Assembly (NCBI RefSeq): GCF_014633365.1
Contig: NC_068352.1
Span: 25,949,310-26,013,309 of the forward strand
Direction: 5' to 3'
DNA: 64,000 nucleotides
Source of the DNA: Diospyros lotus
Lineage: Eukaryota; Streptophyta; Magnoliopsida; Ericales; Ebenaceae
Shown: piece by piece, positions 23,206 to 35,887 of the stretch
How positions within the stretch are numbered: position 1 is the stretch's first letter
Layout of the letters: every line of letters begins with the position of its first letter
The notes under the pieces: generated by a model
The model's input: only the letters and a program-made list of their open reading frames with translations
The model's database searches: none
What the model was told of the DNA's origin: nothing
Program-made: the position numbers and the translations under genes

Positions 23206-25599
23206 CTAAATTGAATATATGGAATGAATTATTTTGGGATACTTTAACGTTTCATTCCCTTGTCTTACCCTCGATTGTATATTGATCATAAAATATCTCA
23301 GTCTCTTACAACTGTTTTAATAATTCATCAAATCGAGGTAAAAATATCAGCTCTTTAATTATCACCTGATAATTCAAGTCCTCAATCAAGTCACACATAA
23401 CTAAGCATCTAAGCTATCATTGGCAATTTCATCATTAAGAAATAGTCTTGTTAAATCTTCCGAGAATATATCTTGGCATTTTCTACTTTTCTTACGATTT
23501 TTTTTTTTTACTGACTGCAAGTGCCTATACATCATATCAATAGGCTCCTTATTTTCATAACTTCTTGACATCACTTACTTATGCATCTCCCAATTTGCCT
23601 ACCAGGCTACCTAGACTTAACCGTCTAGTCATATGAGAGTCTCATTCCCCAAAGTTGAAAATCTCGGATCTCTCAATCAATTTAGGTCTACAGCTTCCCC
23701 TACTACAACCCGTCATCCTAACACATCTGTCATAATTTGATTATCTCAATCACATCAAAGATTCGCACAATCTTTAAGATGACAATCCATAACCATACTA
23801 CCAACTAGAGCATGTAGGTACTTATGTCACTTACGGTACTCCAATCCTTACTGGATTTCTTTTTGAAAACTCTTAAAGTTCCACTATGAATCCCTAGATC
23901 CTCAATCAATTCTTTCAAGAAATTCCTCAAGAATCTCAAACCGATGTATCCTTGAAAATCCTGAATCGGATCACGATATCTGATTCCAATTATCTCCCAT
24001 GGATTCAATTTCTTTGCAATCATGGCTCCCAATCCACCATTCATCATGGTGCTTTCAAGTTCACCTTGTCGAGTTGACCACCGATAACTCTACCTGAATT
24101 TGCAGGTCCATCTGGCATACTGAACCGTAGTCACAACCACTGTTGACTAGGTCTTCTCATCATTCCTTTAGGGTCGATACGACCTACCAAGCGACTCTTT
24201 CCTTTTCGGTACTCGAACTCTACCTTGAACCGAGGTTTCCATCTCACAACTCATCGTCAAGGTCTTGGACTAGCCATGCTCCACTACCTGAAATCTCAGT
24301 TATCGAGAATCTACTACTTCTCGTACTTCGTTCTTTGGATCCAGCTGACTACTGGCACACGACCATCAAATTAGTTCTTCCTAAACAATACACTTACCGT
24401 CAGCCAGCACACAAGCTGTCGCCAACACCCCAATCACATGGTAGGCTTACCCCTACACTAAGCGTCGACCCTCAAACGGGTATGCCCTGGGTGAAAATCG
24501 CACGGTCTCATCGTAGTCCTCCAAGAACTATAATTCATTGTCGCTGCCATGAGTCTAACTCCTTCCGCAAGAACATTCATTCTGGGCCCTCATCGCGGCC
24601 GGTGATTTCATCACCTCATAGGTAGCGCCTATATACATTAATTCTACCATGTTCATTTCACACATTAGGTAACTCTTCCTAAACATCCCTACACTTTCCT
24701 TGATGCAAACACAACCATCTAATGATCTCACTTAGCACTATTGCGCTAGACATTAAGGCTAATCTTCCCCTCAAGCCGCATAATGCTTGTCTCATCATTT
24801 CACAAGATGACCACGACCCATTTGAAATTATTAAACTAGGGCCCACGATCCATATTCAAGACATCACTTGCTTCCTTCTTTAGATCGTGTCTCCTCAATA
24901 CGATCCATCTCATTTGGATTCCTGAGGCTCCTAGCCTCGCTCATCAAGTTAATGGTACACCTTGCATCCTAAACCATTGGAACTTGGACCCCTTACAAGG
25001 TATAAACCCTACTGTGTTACCCTAGATCTTCAGCATCTGATCGTCTCACAGGTAGTCTGCTGTGATGCTTTGGTCGACAGGTCTCCCGTACCTTACCGTA
25101 AACCATCCCTTAGCCCCTTGTACGTGGGTCCCTAGATCCAGATCTATCACTGCGAACACCGAACTAATAGTTCTATCACGCTGCTAGGGTTCCTTATCCC
25201 GTCTCTGTGAGTCACATTAGTTGCATCATTATCGTCTCATTAATTAGCGTGACTATTATGCCATCATTCGACCACATTCGGTCCCTCGTTTAATCCAATC
25301 CGTTGGATCCTTGATCTACTTATCTTATTTCAGAGACACTAAATGATCCTCAAAAATCATTATCATTCACTCTTAACTCATCAGCTAAGTCTTGTCACAT
25401 CAGACTAATTATCCATGATTCGACCATCCTCAATAACCACAGTTATCCTACCTTTCGTTGTAAGGATTTTGACTAATGACCTCAAATCAACAATCTCTAA
25501 ATCTCTCGGATTCATAATCATGATTACCGAGTCAACCTTACACCCAAAAAATATCATTGGATCCTAAGTTCAATAGCTAGATTAGTCCGCTTGTACTAG

Positions 25600-25996
25600 C
25601 TTCATCAGTCTTTCACTATTCACTATGAATAGTATCGTATACTAGAATATAGTACACCAGGTAAGTTCCTAGGAAAGAGAGGTGGGTCACAAACGGACAC
25701 ACTTAAATACCAAGTCTTTCCTTAGTTAGAACTTTCCTAGACATGCACTTCCACTACATCACACTTAAATCCAATAACCTTTAAGACTTCAACCGACAAT
25801 CCCCAATCTCTAAGTAGGAATTTCATTTTACGAACCATTAGTCTTTTTTCCCCTAAACCTCCACTTGAGGTTTCTACTAATTGGCTCTAATTATATCTGA
25901 TACCCTTAAGTCTCCAATTAAACGTTTGCTCTAAGTCCACAACCCCTAAATCGTCAAGTAGGTTTTTTTTTACTCCAATTAAGCTCTGATACCAAC
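25600..25996 (-). other. Conserved leader beside the PBS
   Basis: About 250 bp, including AGTACACCAGGTAAGTTCC, AGAGAGGTGGGTCACAAA and ACTTTCCTAGACATGCACTT blocks, is nearly identical to 53640-53880 in element A although the LTRs differ much more. It sits where the RNA packaging and dimerisation signals of a retroelement would be. Confidence 0.6.
25983..25994 (-). promoter_or_regulatory. Primer-binding site, LARD-like element
   Basis: The minus strand reads TGGTATCAGAGC two bases from the 5' LTR. Confidence 0.9.
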
Positions 25997-26500
25997 TGTA
26001 ACGCCCCGCTTTTTCGAGCATTAAATAACCTAAGAATTTTTAAAATATTTTTTTTTATATATAAATCATTTCCCAACAATTCCCTTTTACCTTCCCAACA
26101 TACTAAACATGAATCAATAAGCTAAGACAGGTAATCATCATAAATGCGGAAGCTTAAAATCGAAACCTAATATGGTACATAACTGAATTCACTTAATCAT
26201 AACATAAGAATCTATACCATTATATCATCAAATACTTAAATACGTGGAGACTTATTTTTACAATCTGACGATTCCTCAGAAATACATTAAATTATAAAAA
26301 TTATACATGATCTTCAATATAGCATAAACTTCTAACATGACTAAAAACATATCCTAAATTTCTCATGAATGTGCATATACCAGAACAACTCGTCGAACCC
26401 ATCAGTCACGTCATCACGTGTTGTGACATCTCAATCATCTCCTTGCCATAACTGTAAATCCTAACCGAAACGTTTGAATGTTCTAGGGGCATAACTCAAT

Positions 26501-26518
26501 TAGAAGATAAATCTTCTA
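26501..26518 (-). promoter_or_regulatory. Conserved LTR dyad
   Basis: TAGAAGAT-AA-ATCTTCTA: both arms intact though the spacer changed from GA to AA and flanks have diverged. Confidence 0.7.
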
Positions 26519-27704
26519 GTGATGGTTTAGAAATATGATACATGAATACATGATGCAATAACATAAGCAATCATATGCCTTAGTATAACTTCCCTGGCCC
26601 ACCAACCAGACACGGAACCCTAGGCAGAATCTCGACCTACTTTCAGGATAATCTTAACGTTGTTCCATCATTTGCCCTTGGAGAATTACGGCTACATTAT
26701 CAGGGCGACATCCCAATCCCATGCAAGAGTATCAATATGCCAATAATATCATGACATGCAAAATCACGTCTTTCCATGCAATATGACAAAATAGTCACAA
26801 CTTCAATAAATATCATGCATAATAAAGAAAACATGTCATCTATAGATTCTTGGGACAAAACCACTCACCTTAGCACGAAGTTCAGAATATCTCAAAAAAC
26901 ACGCATTGCCTCAATTTGCATGTCAACCTCCAAAATAACGCAAATCGTCAAGATCCTTGGCCAAATTACTTCTTGGCTAATCATTTCCAAGGAAAATCAA
27001 TAATCTAATTTTTCTAGATTTTTTCTTATTTTTTCTCTATTTTTCCTCATTTTCATAGTCATAAATTCTTCCAAAATCAAAAATAAATACCTAATCAAGT
27101 AATTTATTCAATATTTCTTCACTAAAATTCCTAAAATAAAATTTATAATCTCCATAAAGTTTTTGGGAATTTTCAAAAACCTCTTCCTATTTTTTTCTAA
27201 TTAAGTTTCCTTTCAAAAATTCAAAATAATAATTTCCTCAATGAAATTTCTCAAATAAAACTCAAAAAAGTAAACTATTACTTTTTCCTGTATTTCTGGA
27301 TATTTTTTTTAGAATTTTATCCCTCTTATTTCTATTTTTACTCTATTTTTTTTATTTTAAGCATTTATCTCTGGTCATCTTCTCCGGTGCTAGCACACTA
27401 AAAAATTAAACAGACTATACCAGAAGATAGCTTATTTTGAGTCGATCAGTCTTGCCAAATTTGAGCTTGAAACAATATTCAGAAAACCTCATTTAGAGCA
27501 AAAATCAGTCTGTCTCCGACGAGATTTGATTTTTCTAGCGAAACTCCGATCACCCCTCAAATGAACTCCAAAATTCCTCAAAATTTTCAAAAATGATCCT
27601 CATCTCATGGGAAATAAATGCCCTATGGTTTGGTGCCTCAATTTGTTCAAAAACGGGGTCGATTTGAAGCTCAAATCATGCAAAACCCTCGGTCACTATA
27701 TCCT

Positions 27705-27714
27705 CTATTTATAG
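27705..27714 (-). promoter_or_regulatory. TATA box of the LARD-like 5' LTR
   Basis: The minus strand reads CTATAAATAG. The dyad lies about 1.2 kb downstream, inside the expected transcript. Confidence 0.6.
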
Positions 27715-28597
27715 CCAAATTTGAACCCCAAAATGACAGATCTCGAGTAACCCAAGGCCTATGATGTCTCTTCTTGCCTTTAATGAGTCCAAAACCCACC
27801 GAAATAGCTCTCAAAAGCTTGATTATGGTGGCCAATTTTTCAGCCACTTTTGGCTAAAATTTGGCCATTTCGGTCGATGCCAAGGCCGATTGTTGGCCTA
27901 GGCTCGATCCAAGAGCATCCTAGACTACTTTCCATGAGTTTTTCACCACCAAATTCAATGATGGGAGATGGTGGAGGAAGCTTGGTCGGTCATTGCAGAT
28001 CTGCTCTTTGTGCATTTTTGCAAAATTGTACTTTGACCTCAGCTTCTTTTCACTTTGCACTTTTGATCCTTTCTTTGAAGCCCCTGAGATTCCCAATAGT
28101 TCTATTGAGACCTACAAGTTCTATACTTTCCATTGCATCCCCGAAGATTCCAGAAAAATGTCGTTTCGACCTTCCTCCAGAAATTTTGGAAAACTGCATT
28201 TAGGCTCGAATTTTCGTTTTGGCCGTAAACCCTTTCGTTTCTTCCTGAAACCACTGGAGGGTTGTTCCTTATGAAAAAAAAAAAAAAAAAGCTCTCTTAA
28301 GCTTCTGTTGACTTTCCAAAAGTCCCCTACGACAATTCGATTTTGCAGCCTATATAGCGGCTACATTTTAGCTATACCGAAAATCGTTCCCGATTCGATT
28401 TCTCTCGATACTAAAAATCTTTTCTCGAGATGCTCGTTAATATCGTGTTATTTTCTTTAGATATCTCGGCTACAGGGCACTCCCTACAGTCGATTCGGTC
28501 AATTTTTTGGGCTATTCAGATACTAATCTTCCCCGAAATTTTATTTTTCTTAATAAAACATTTATTTTCCAATAATCCTAATTTCTTGGGTATTACA

Positions 28598-29405
28598 AGG
28601 GAATTGTTAATAAATTTAAATTTTGTAGATAAATATGATTTTGTATCTTTCTTCACTTAAGTAGTAAAATCTATAAATAATTAATTTCATACTAAGAAGT
28701 TTTTCTTTTTTTTTTTATAGGTTCTTTTCAATGGGTGAAATAATAATGGCTTGTTTTTTTGTTAAGGTAGCATTAGTTAAAATGAGTAAGAAAATGTTGA
28801 AATATTTTTCTGACTTAAATATTGAATAAGTAAAAAAAGATCGAAAAGTATTCCAAGATTTTTATCAAATTGTTTGTTAGATTTTTTGAAATGTATTAGA
28901 GGATATATACGTTATTTTTTCTTATTTGTAAGGTCAAATATATTCTTATTTGGAAGGGAGAAGAGATAAATATATCTAAAAAATATTAAATAATAAGTCA
29001 CGTGACTTTTTTTTTTTTTAAGAGTTGTCAGATAAATTTAACAAATATATTAAAAAGAATGAAAGTTTGAAATACTTTTTATACTATACATTTTTGGTAT
29101 AGATCTTAATTAACAAATACTACATAAACAGAAAATGAGACCTAACCTTGCCTTTATATAGAGTTCCATTAGGTTTTTCCATCACTGAGCTAATAGGCTT
29201 TATGGGCCTAGAATAAAAATTTGACCCACAACACAAAACTTAAAAACACTAGTCTATTTTATTTGGATTAATTATTTGTGTTACCAAATATACCAATTTA
29301 CCTTGACCTGATATAATTTAAATAATAAATCTCATAATTAATATAAGTTAGGTGTATAAAAATTTTCAATAGCTATACCTAAGCTAGCTGACTTTTTCTT
29401 GGATG
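28598..29405. other. AT-rich intergenic sequence
   Basis: No gene, repeat pair or element end recognised in about 800 bp. Confidence 0.5.
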
Positions 29406-29859
29406 TGTCCAACTAGGGCTGGCTTAAGGGTTGGTGGGGCCCTAGGTAATCCGACGGCCAGCATTGGTAGTGGACAACAACGTAGGCGACCCTCTCTTTC
29501 TATCTCGTAGGTCGTCATCCTAGGTTTGCGTAAACCCTAACCGGTGACTGCACGTTCATCATCATCTCTTTCTTCCCGTCATTGTCTCCTCCCTTCTTCG
29601 TCGATCAGTTGGCATTTCCTCCTCTTAGTCCTGGGTGTGTGGTCGACAACCTCATGAAGTAGTGAAGCTTCTAATTTATCAAGCACGATGACTTTTGCGG
29701 TAACGATGTAGTATAGTCACCATTTGCACGCTCGCTAAATCTCACTTTCTGGAAAATATATATACATATTTATGCTTACTTTCCCTTTCACACCAACCAT
29801 TTTTTCGGAATTCTTCTCCTTAATTACTTTTAATTTACATTTGAAATTATTGTGTCATA

Positions 29860-31692
29860 TGTAATGGCCCACTCTCGAATATTCCCGCTAGCATAGGATA
29901 TTCGAAAGGATGTCATCACAAAGATGATATAGAACAAACCATAATAAAACAAACAACTCAATTCATTACTAGCAACGAAAACTCAATTAAGGTTCAGTTA
30001 CACTTCCAATATCTCATAAGTTTGGGGCTCAAAGGCCATACAAAATAATTAAGAGGTTCTAATGTTAACTAACAAAATAAAAATTATTTCATCTCAAGCC
30101 TCACCAAAATGCTAAACAGGATCTTCAAGTTAGGACGCGTCTCCGTACACTACTATCCCTGGTCTTTAGTCCCACTAGACTCGCCCCCAAAAATGACCTT
30201 CCCTTTACCTGGAATGGCAAGGAATATCAAGTGAGCCACAAAACTCAGCAAGTTCTAAGAACAATGAACAATGAATAGGAATTAAGAATGTGGTGACACC
30301 AAAAAGAACAATCAAGAACTCGACAGTTTTATACAAGATTCACAATTGAAGACTTGATCAATCCCAAATTAAATGTATCACACCACCATATATCACCATG
30401 CAATGTGCATATAAAATTAAGTGACATAATCTAATCTCGTAGGCTTGCAAGCCATCAATTAACATATGCCAAAGTGCATCAAGAGAATAAAAACTCACAT
30501 TCAATATGGAGCCAACCTGCTAGGCTATGGCCACCTCATCCCGCGCCAGGTGCTCTAGGGTACCATTTCCCTCCGCGCAAAATATTAGGTGTGCAAAGAT
30601 AAATAATACTGTGCCACATAATATGATCATACTGAATGTGTGTGAAACGTGTCACACATTCACTTCCACATATATATAAACATCCTGAATTTTATCTCAC
30701 AAGCTGACGCCATAATTATATATATTTTATACCCATCTCACAATACTAAATAGTTTTTCCACTCATATCAAGTATGCACATGAAATATAATAATTTACTT
30801 AAGAATTAGTTTAATCAATTTACTAATGAATTCTTTACAATTTATTTGTATGCATATCAAACATTTATATATGTATAATTCTATACATATAATTTGAATT
30901 ATTCGATTTAAGACATCAAAATCAGATAGAATATATTCTAATATATATATAATTAAAGAAAAATCAAAAAAAGACTTTTGTATAAAAAATTCCCCTTTAC
31001 AAAAATGATTATGAGAAGGAATTATTTTATGTATATATATATATATCGTTACAGTGGGTGCGTGGGTGCTTTAACATGTGTTTAACATGTATATATATAT
31101 ATATATATATAAATATAAGTGGCCATTCCAGAAATAAACTTAGGAGTAAATCAAACCTCATTTCGATACATCAAGGGACAACAAGATGCTTAGGAGAAAT
31201 TTCAAAAGAAGAAAAAAAAATGCTATAACAAGAGAAAGAAAAAGATGAAATTACTCGCAAAGAAAGAAACAGGTATATACTTATATATATATATATATAT
31301 ATATTTTGCAAACGTCCAGGAGACAACCAAGAGCTTGCCCAAGAATTAGATGAACATTAAAGAGAATGTGGGAAGGAGCTTGCTTGAAGAGGTTGCTCCA
31401 ACGGAAAAAAAACAGTTGTGACTCTCCTTCGCAGCTCCAGTTGCCAACAGAAAATGGGAGAAGAAGGCAAGGAAGAAAAAAAGAAAATGACAACCAAATG
31501 AAATAGGAGACAACATCAAGCAGCAAATCGTTTTGCAATGGTATAGTATCAGGTGCACAGAAAAGAAGAAGGATAAAGTGAGAGAGAAGGCTACAAGTTG
31601 CGCCTATTTTTAGAAATAGGCAGATCTGCCCTTCTAATGGACAATATTTTCTAGGGTATTTCAGGCATTAGATGCTTTTATTTATTTATTTT

Positions 31693-31786
<94 letters not shown>

Positions 31787-32111
31787 TTTCTTTTTTTAAA
31801 TAAAACCTAAATTTCCTTTACCATTGGACCCAGTCCCAAGTCAACAATTTATTGGCCCATCTGAAAGCCCATAACTCCTCCACTAACTAAATGGAGTCCA
31901 AAACATTAGTTTCCTAAATTCTTAAAAATTAGACCCTTACACTTAAATTCGTGATCATATGCACCAAGAAAATTTTATATTAATCTAAAATCATATTATG
32001 CCATCAAAATAATTTATCATAATTTGTTAAAATACTTCGACCCACATTTAAAATGCCCTTGAGCTAAAATTAAATATTAAGAACACCTAGATCCAATTTA
32101 AGGTCATTACA
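29860..32111 (-). mobile_element. Solo LTR (2252 bp) nested in the hAT-like element
   Basis: TGTAATGGCC...GGTCATTACA with TSD TCATA (29855-29859) / TTATA (32112-32116), one mismatch. It has a GTGAGCCACAAAACTCAGCA block like the GTGAGTCGAGAGACTCAG block of the LTR at 2947-5302, so the two are distantly related and share orientation. No internal region adjoins. Confidence 0.75.
31692..31783. repeat. (TAA)n-(TTA)n microsatellite forming a giant palindrome
   Basis: About 47 bp of AAT repeats run directly into a similar length of ATT repeats, making an almost perfect inverted repeat without spacer. Cruciform extrusion and instability are expected. Confidence 0.85.
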
Positions 32112-32896
32112 TTATAGGTAAAAGCCTATTAAAAGGTTAAACAAGCCCATTTTGGGCAAAAAGGCATAAATTTTTCATATGCTGGGGGTTCCCGCACAAA
32201 GCGGGCAAACACGATTAGGATAAGCATTATCCCTAAGAAATTCTATCCCTAAAATGGGCAAGATAAATATTATTTATAAAAGATACAAGTTATTTATATC
32301 TTAATTCTAATAGGTTTTAGAATACCAAGATAAATGTTATCTACAACTATCCTAGTCCTAATTAGATTAGGATCAATCAAAATAAGCATTATCTATAAGA
32401 ATCCTAATTTTGTTATATTTTAAATCACTCCATATTTCTCTAAAAATATATAAGTATTCATTCTTGAAAAGGGAACGTTTTTTATACTATTTTAAGGGAG
32501 TCTCTTTCATCATACTCAATGTCTAACTTAAGTGTAGGAGTGTTTGCGCAGGGACCTCCCTACGCCCTCTAACTATTTTGTTAATTTTGCAAATTTATGT
32601 GACTTGAAGACGACGTTTTCATTCTATAAATTTATTATTATATCCATATAACAACAGAAGTTAATTTTATTATTCTCCTTAATACCATCTCTGATAATAT
32701 AAACGTGGTTTTCACCCATGTTTGGTTTAAATTTTTTGTCCAATTAGAATTAAAATTTTTTATTATTGAGATAAAAAAATTTAACATTTGCTAAACTGAA
32801 CTCCGGATAAAGAAAATATACCCAAAAGGGTGATGGGATGGGGGACCTTCACACGTTGTCTAACATCATAACTGTACATATCTATAATGACATAAC

Positions 32897-32929
<33 letters not shown>

Positions 32930-32999
32930 GGGAGGGGGGGCCGGCAGGCTCTAGGCATAGGCTTCAGTGGCCTATGCCTTAAGCCAGCTTGTGTCCAAC

Positions 33000-33716
33000 T
33001 CTATCGGACCTGTCTAATTTTAAATTAATTATTTTAATTAATAAAATAAAAAAAAAAGGAAAAATGAGGGCCACCATTGACAATCATATACCAACATGTA
33101 GCTTGTGCCAATCCTACCGGGGGGCGATTTTTTATTGAAACCAGGAAACCTCTTCCAATAGCTCTTCCTTCTGTCATTCTTCGCTCTACCTCTACCTTGT
33201 TGCTTTTAAGTTAATGCACAAAAAAAAAAAAAAACCCTGGAGTCCCAACGATAGCCATAGAAAAATAAACAAAAAACCTAACATTAAAAGTCACCATCAC
33301 CGATTGCTAGATGCTATTCATCTGAGTCGACAACTTTCTTTGCTAGCTTTCAAAGGAAAGAGTGCCTTACCATCACCGTATATTCCCAACCCCTGGAGTA
33401 AAAAGTGTTCACCATTCATCTTTTCCCTTCATCACCTCTTTCCTGATACCTTTTCTTCTCTCCCTGCTCTATCAAAGTAGGGGCCATCCATGAAGATATC
33501 TCCTAAGACCAAAACAGGGGGTCAGGATGCTAGGGGTAAGCAATGAGACGGAAGAGAATTAAGAGGCTGGTGAGGAGCTGTGAACAAAACAGGCCGGTCG
33601 AGATGCTAACCCCAACATTCAAAAGGACAAAACATCAACATGCATGGATCTAACTATTGAGAAAAACACACACAATGCAATTAACCATCAATTACAAGGA
33701 AAACACAATCGTCAAA
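33000..33716. other. Unannotated flank left of the CACTA element
   Basis: No known gene. An 88-codon frame (33214-33480) starts after a poly-A run and resembles nothing I know. The sequence may be pre-insertion host DNA. Confidence 0.4.
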
Positions 33717-34371
33717 TAACACTATAAGAAAAACAAGTTTTAACAATGGAAAAAACAGTCGTTGAAAGTTGATTTCCGATCATTAAAAAGTTGTAACAAC
33801 GGAAATTTTTCTGTCGTCGATCATCGTTATTGCTTTCGAGAATAAAAGTCTTTAACGATAGAAATGATAAATCCGTCGTTAATTGTATTAGCGACCATAT
33901 AATTTCTATTGTTAAAAATAATTATTAACTACCAAATTATAACCCAATAACGACAATATTTTCTATCATTAATAGTCTAAACAATTAGCGACCGTATGAT
34001 TCCTGTTGTTAAAAATAACTTTTTAGTTATCAAAACACAAATCATTAACGATAATATTTCCTCTCATTAATAATGTGAACAATTAGTGACAGTATGATTT
34101 TTATCGTTAAAAAAATATTTTTTTTAATAGCATGAAAACAATTGCTAGTCATCAATGACAAAAACATCATATTTTGATATAAACCACCAAACCTATATAT
34201 CATTATCCATATCAAATTAGAATAAAACTCATAAAATTAAACATGTCATTCAAATAACACCAAAGTAATCATTATCCATTAGCATTTACACACTAAAAGT
34301 AGTATATATATAAGTGTTAATTGCCAACAAATTACGCTGAAAAATATGTTCAAATAAAAATAAGACTTTGA

Positions 34372-34777
34372 CAATTGTATATACAATGAGATTTGGTTGC
34401 CACTTCACTGCATGAACTGGGCCTTCACTAGAGTGTACAACCTGGAGACCAAATAAATTTATCAAGTTAGGAACCAAAAAATTTAGAAAGAACTTTTAAT
34501 TGGATCCTTCTAGATGAGAGACAAACTAGGCATCTAGAAAAAACCTGGTAACGGTAGCCAATCCAATTCTTCAAATCCTCTGAAAGATTTTTTTTGCATA
34601 ATCTGGATCTCAAGCAATTTCCTTTATTGGATGATTATTTTCAAATTTTATCCTCTCATCAGTGTAAAGGTTGTTTCTTATAACAAATCCATTGTCTGAA
34701 CAACTTCCAACATATTCACCTCCTATGTCAAAGCAAAGATAATTAACACTAGCAGTATGAGCGGGGAATTCCTTTAT
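34372..34777 (-). pseudogene. VPS41: VPS41-like exons captured by the CACTA element
   Basis: On the minus strand an intron-like CTACAG end (34778) is followed by a WD40-type exon to about 34585, with EFPAHTASVNYLCFD, GEYVGSCSDNG and YTDERIKFE stretches. After a gap, a second acceptor TCTCCAG (34442) precedes VVHSSEGPVHAVKWQPNLI (34441 to about 34385). Order and spacing match the N-terminal beta-propeller of plant VPS41, a HOPS-complex subunit that tethers membranes for vacuolar fusion. A TGA after PIKEIA and loss of neighbouring exons show it is a fragment. Retained splice acceptors indicate capture from genomic DNA rather than mRNA. Assignment to VPS41 rests on remembered family features. 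Confidence 0.75.
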
Positions 34778-35488
34778 CTGTAGATAATAATGATACTTAT
34801 CAACTACCAAGGAAAAATACAGATGATTAACTTGAAATGCAATGATATATCAGCTTAAATAATAAACATCCGTTTTCTAAGAAGGTCTAAATACAGAATA
34901 ACAAACCCTAAGTGAAACTCCTAATGTGTACCACCCACTACTCTTAAATTTAGGATACTTAAAGCAAAAGCCCCAGAGATTTCTTTTTGTAATACAGATT
35001 CTTGCAAACTTTTTCTCATGCAAATCTAAAACAACTTAAGATGCCAGATAATTATGCAGACAAATAAGTAAACATGGCATTATGCTTTAGGATTGCCTAT
35101 AAAATAAATTTCAGATATAAATATGAAGATTAAGAATAATAATTCATTTGTCAGTATAATAATAGACAGTCAAATTTGTTGGCATACTAATGTTTTAGAT
35201 GATTCCAAGTATATCTCTCTTCATGATTTCTAGTAAAAAGGCATGTGGTGTATTAAATAGTAACAGACCTAGGAACTTCTCTTCCCTAAGCTGAGGGAAA
35301 AGTCACTAGTTTCAAAACAAGTACCTTAACAAGGACAACATCTAGAACAACCTAGTTGAAACATGTGTCGTGTTAGGACGAAGCTAAACATGATGAAAAA
35401 ATATAAAATGAGAGATGCGGGGGGGACACACTAGAAGTTTAAAGATGAGGAAAGGGAAGCATGGAAGCTTACACAAAATATATTTTAT

Positions 35489-35887
35489 CTAGTACAACAA
35501 GGTACACCTTCTCATATTCTCCACCATGGTAAAAATTACAAATGTTTTAGAAGGGATTTTTGGTTTGAAAATTTGTTTCCTAAGCTCAGTTACTTTTAAC
35601 ACATCAGCCAAATGCATTTGATCTTTCAAACCTGTGTCTAGGTCGAAACTGTGTTTGGGAAACAATACTTCAATAAACAGCATGATTTTCGGGGAGCTAT
35701 CTTTCAAAACAATTTTGGTTTGGGAATTAAGTTCCCACACTGAATGGCAAACCAAGGTTGATGTTGGAATAAAAGTCGACTTAAAAACTTTGGAACAACT
35801 AAACTCACTAAAGCTGATGGACCGAGGACAGTTCAAGTGAACATGGTGATGATCAAAGGTCAATTCCATGAACTGTAAAACTATCAA
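35489..35887 (-). other. Unrecognised 132-codon frame in the CACTA left arm
   Basis: The open frame on the same strand as the VPS41-like exons has ordinary amino-acid composition, including an FDLDTGLKDQMHLADVLKVT stretch. I recognise no family. It may be a second captured fragment, an open intron of the same captured gene, or chance. Confidence 0.25.

Larger units (their letters stand above)
18308..28597 (-). mobile_element. LARD-like gypsy retrotransposon with captured LBD gene
   Basis: LTRs lie at 18308-20935 and 25997-28597 (2628 and 2601 bp), TGTAAC...TATTACA. The PBS is at 25983-25994 and a PPT-like tract begins at 20936. The 5-kb internal part has no recognisable Gag, RT or integrase. 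Only a tail resembling the C-terminus of Tekay/Del-type Pol (an ANFEDKIFFKEG stretch, minus strand near 20950) survives. Much of the internal part aligns with that of element A (50397-54073), so both descend from one non-coding lineage. LTRs differ by roughly 10% over the first 240 bp, so insertion is old. The expected 5-bp duplication is absent (ACGAC left, AGGGA right). Confidence 0.8.
25997..28597 (-). repeat. 5' LTR of the LARD-like element
   Basis: 2601 bp with a TATA box at 27705-27714 (minus strand). It matches the 3' LTR along its length with scattered substitutions and small indels. Confidence 0.85.
29414..32991. mobile_element. hAT-like non-autonomous transposon
   Basis: An 8-bp duplication TGTCCAAC flanks the element (29406-29413 and 32992-32999). 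Ends read TAGGGCTGGCTTAAGG on the left and, reversed, CAAGCTGGCTTAAGG on the right, matching the imperfect short TIRs and 8-bp TSD of hAT elements. Removing the nested solo LTR leaves about 1.3 kb. No transposase domain is visible, so the element is non-autonomous or a deletion derivative. Confidence 0.75.

Noticed and set aside
24143..24625. 160-codon plus-strand frame inside the LARD-like element
   Set aside because: The homologous part of element A is not open, and no domain is recognisable.
20936..25996. Search for RT or integrase motifs in the LARD-like internal region
   Set aside because: No YxDD, HHCC or DDE signature seen on either strand; only the short C-terminal Pol-like tail next to the PPT. 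Called non-coding.
31040..31310. (TA)n tracts
   Set aside because: Ordinary microsatellites inside the solo LTR; no regulatory meaning claimed.
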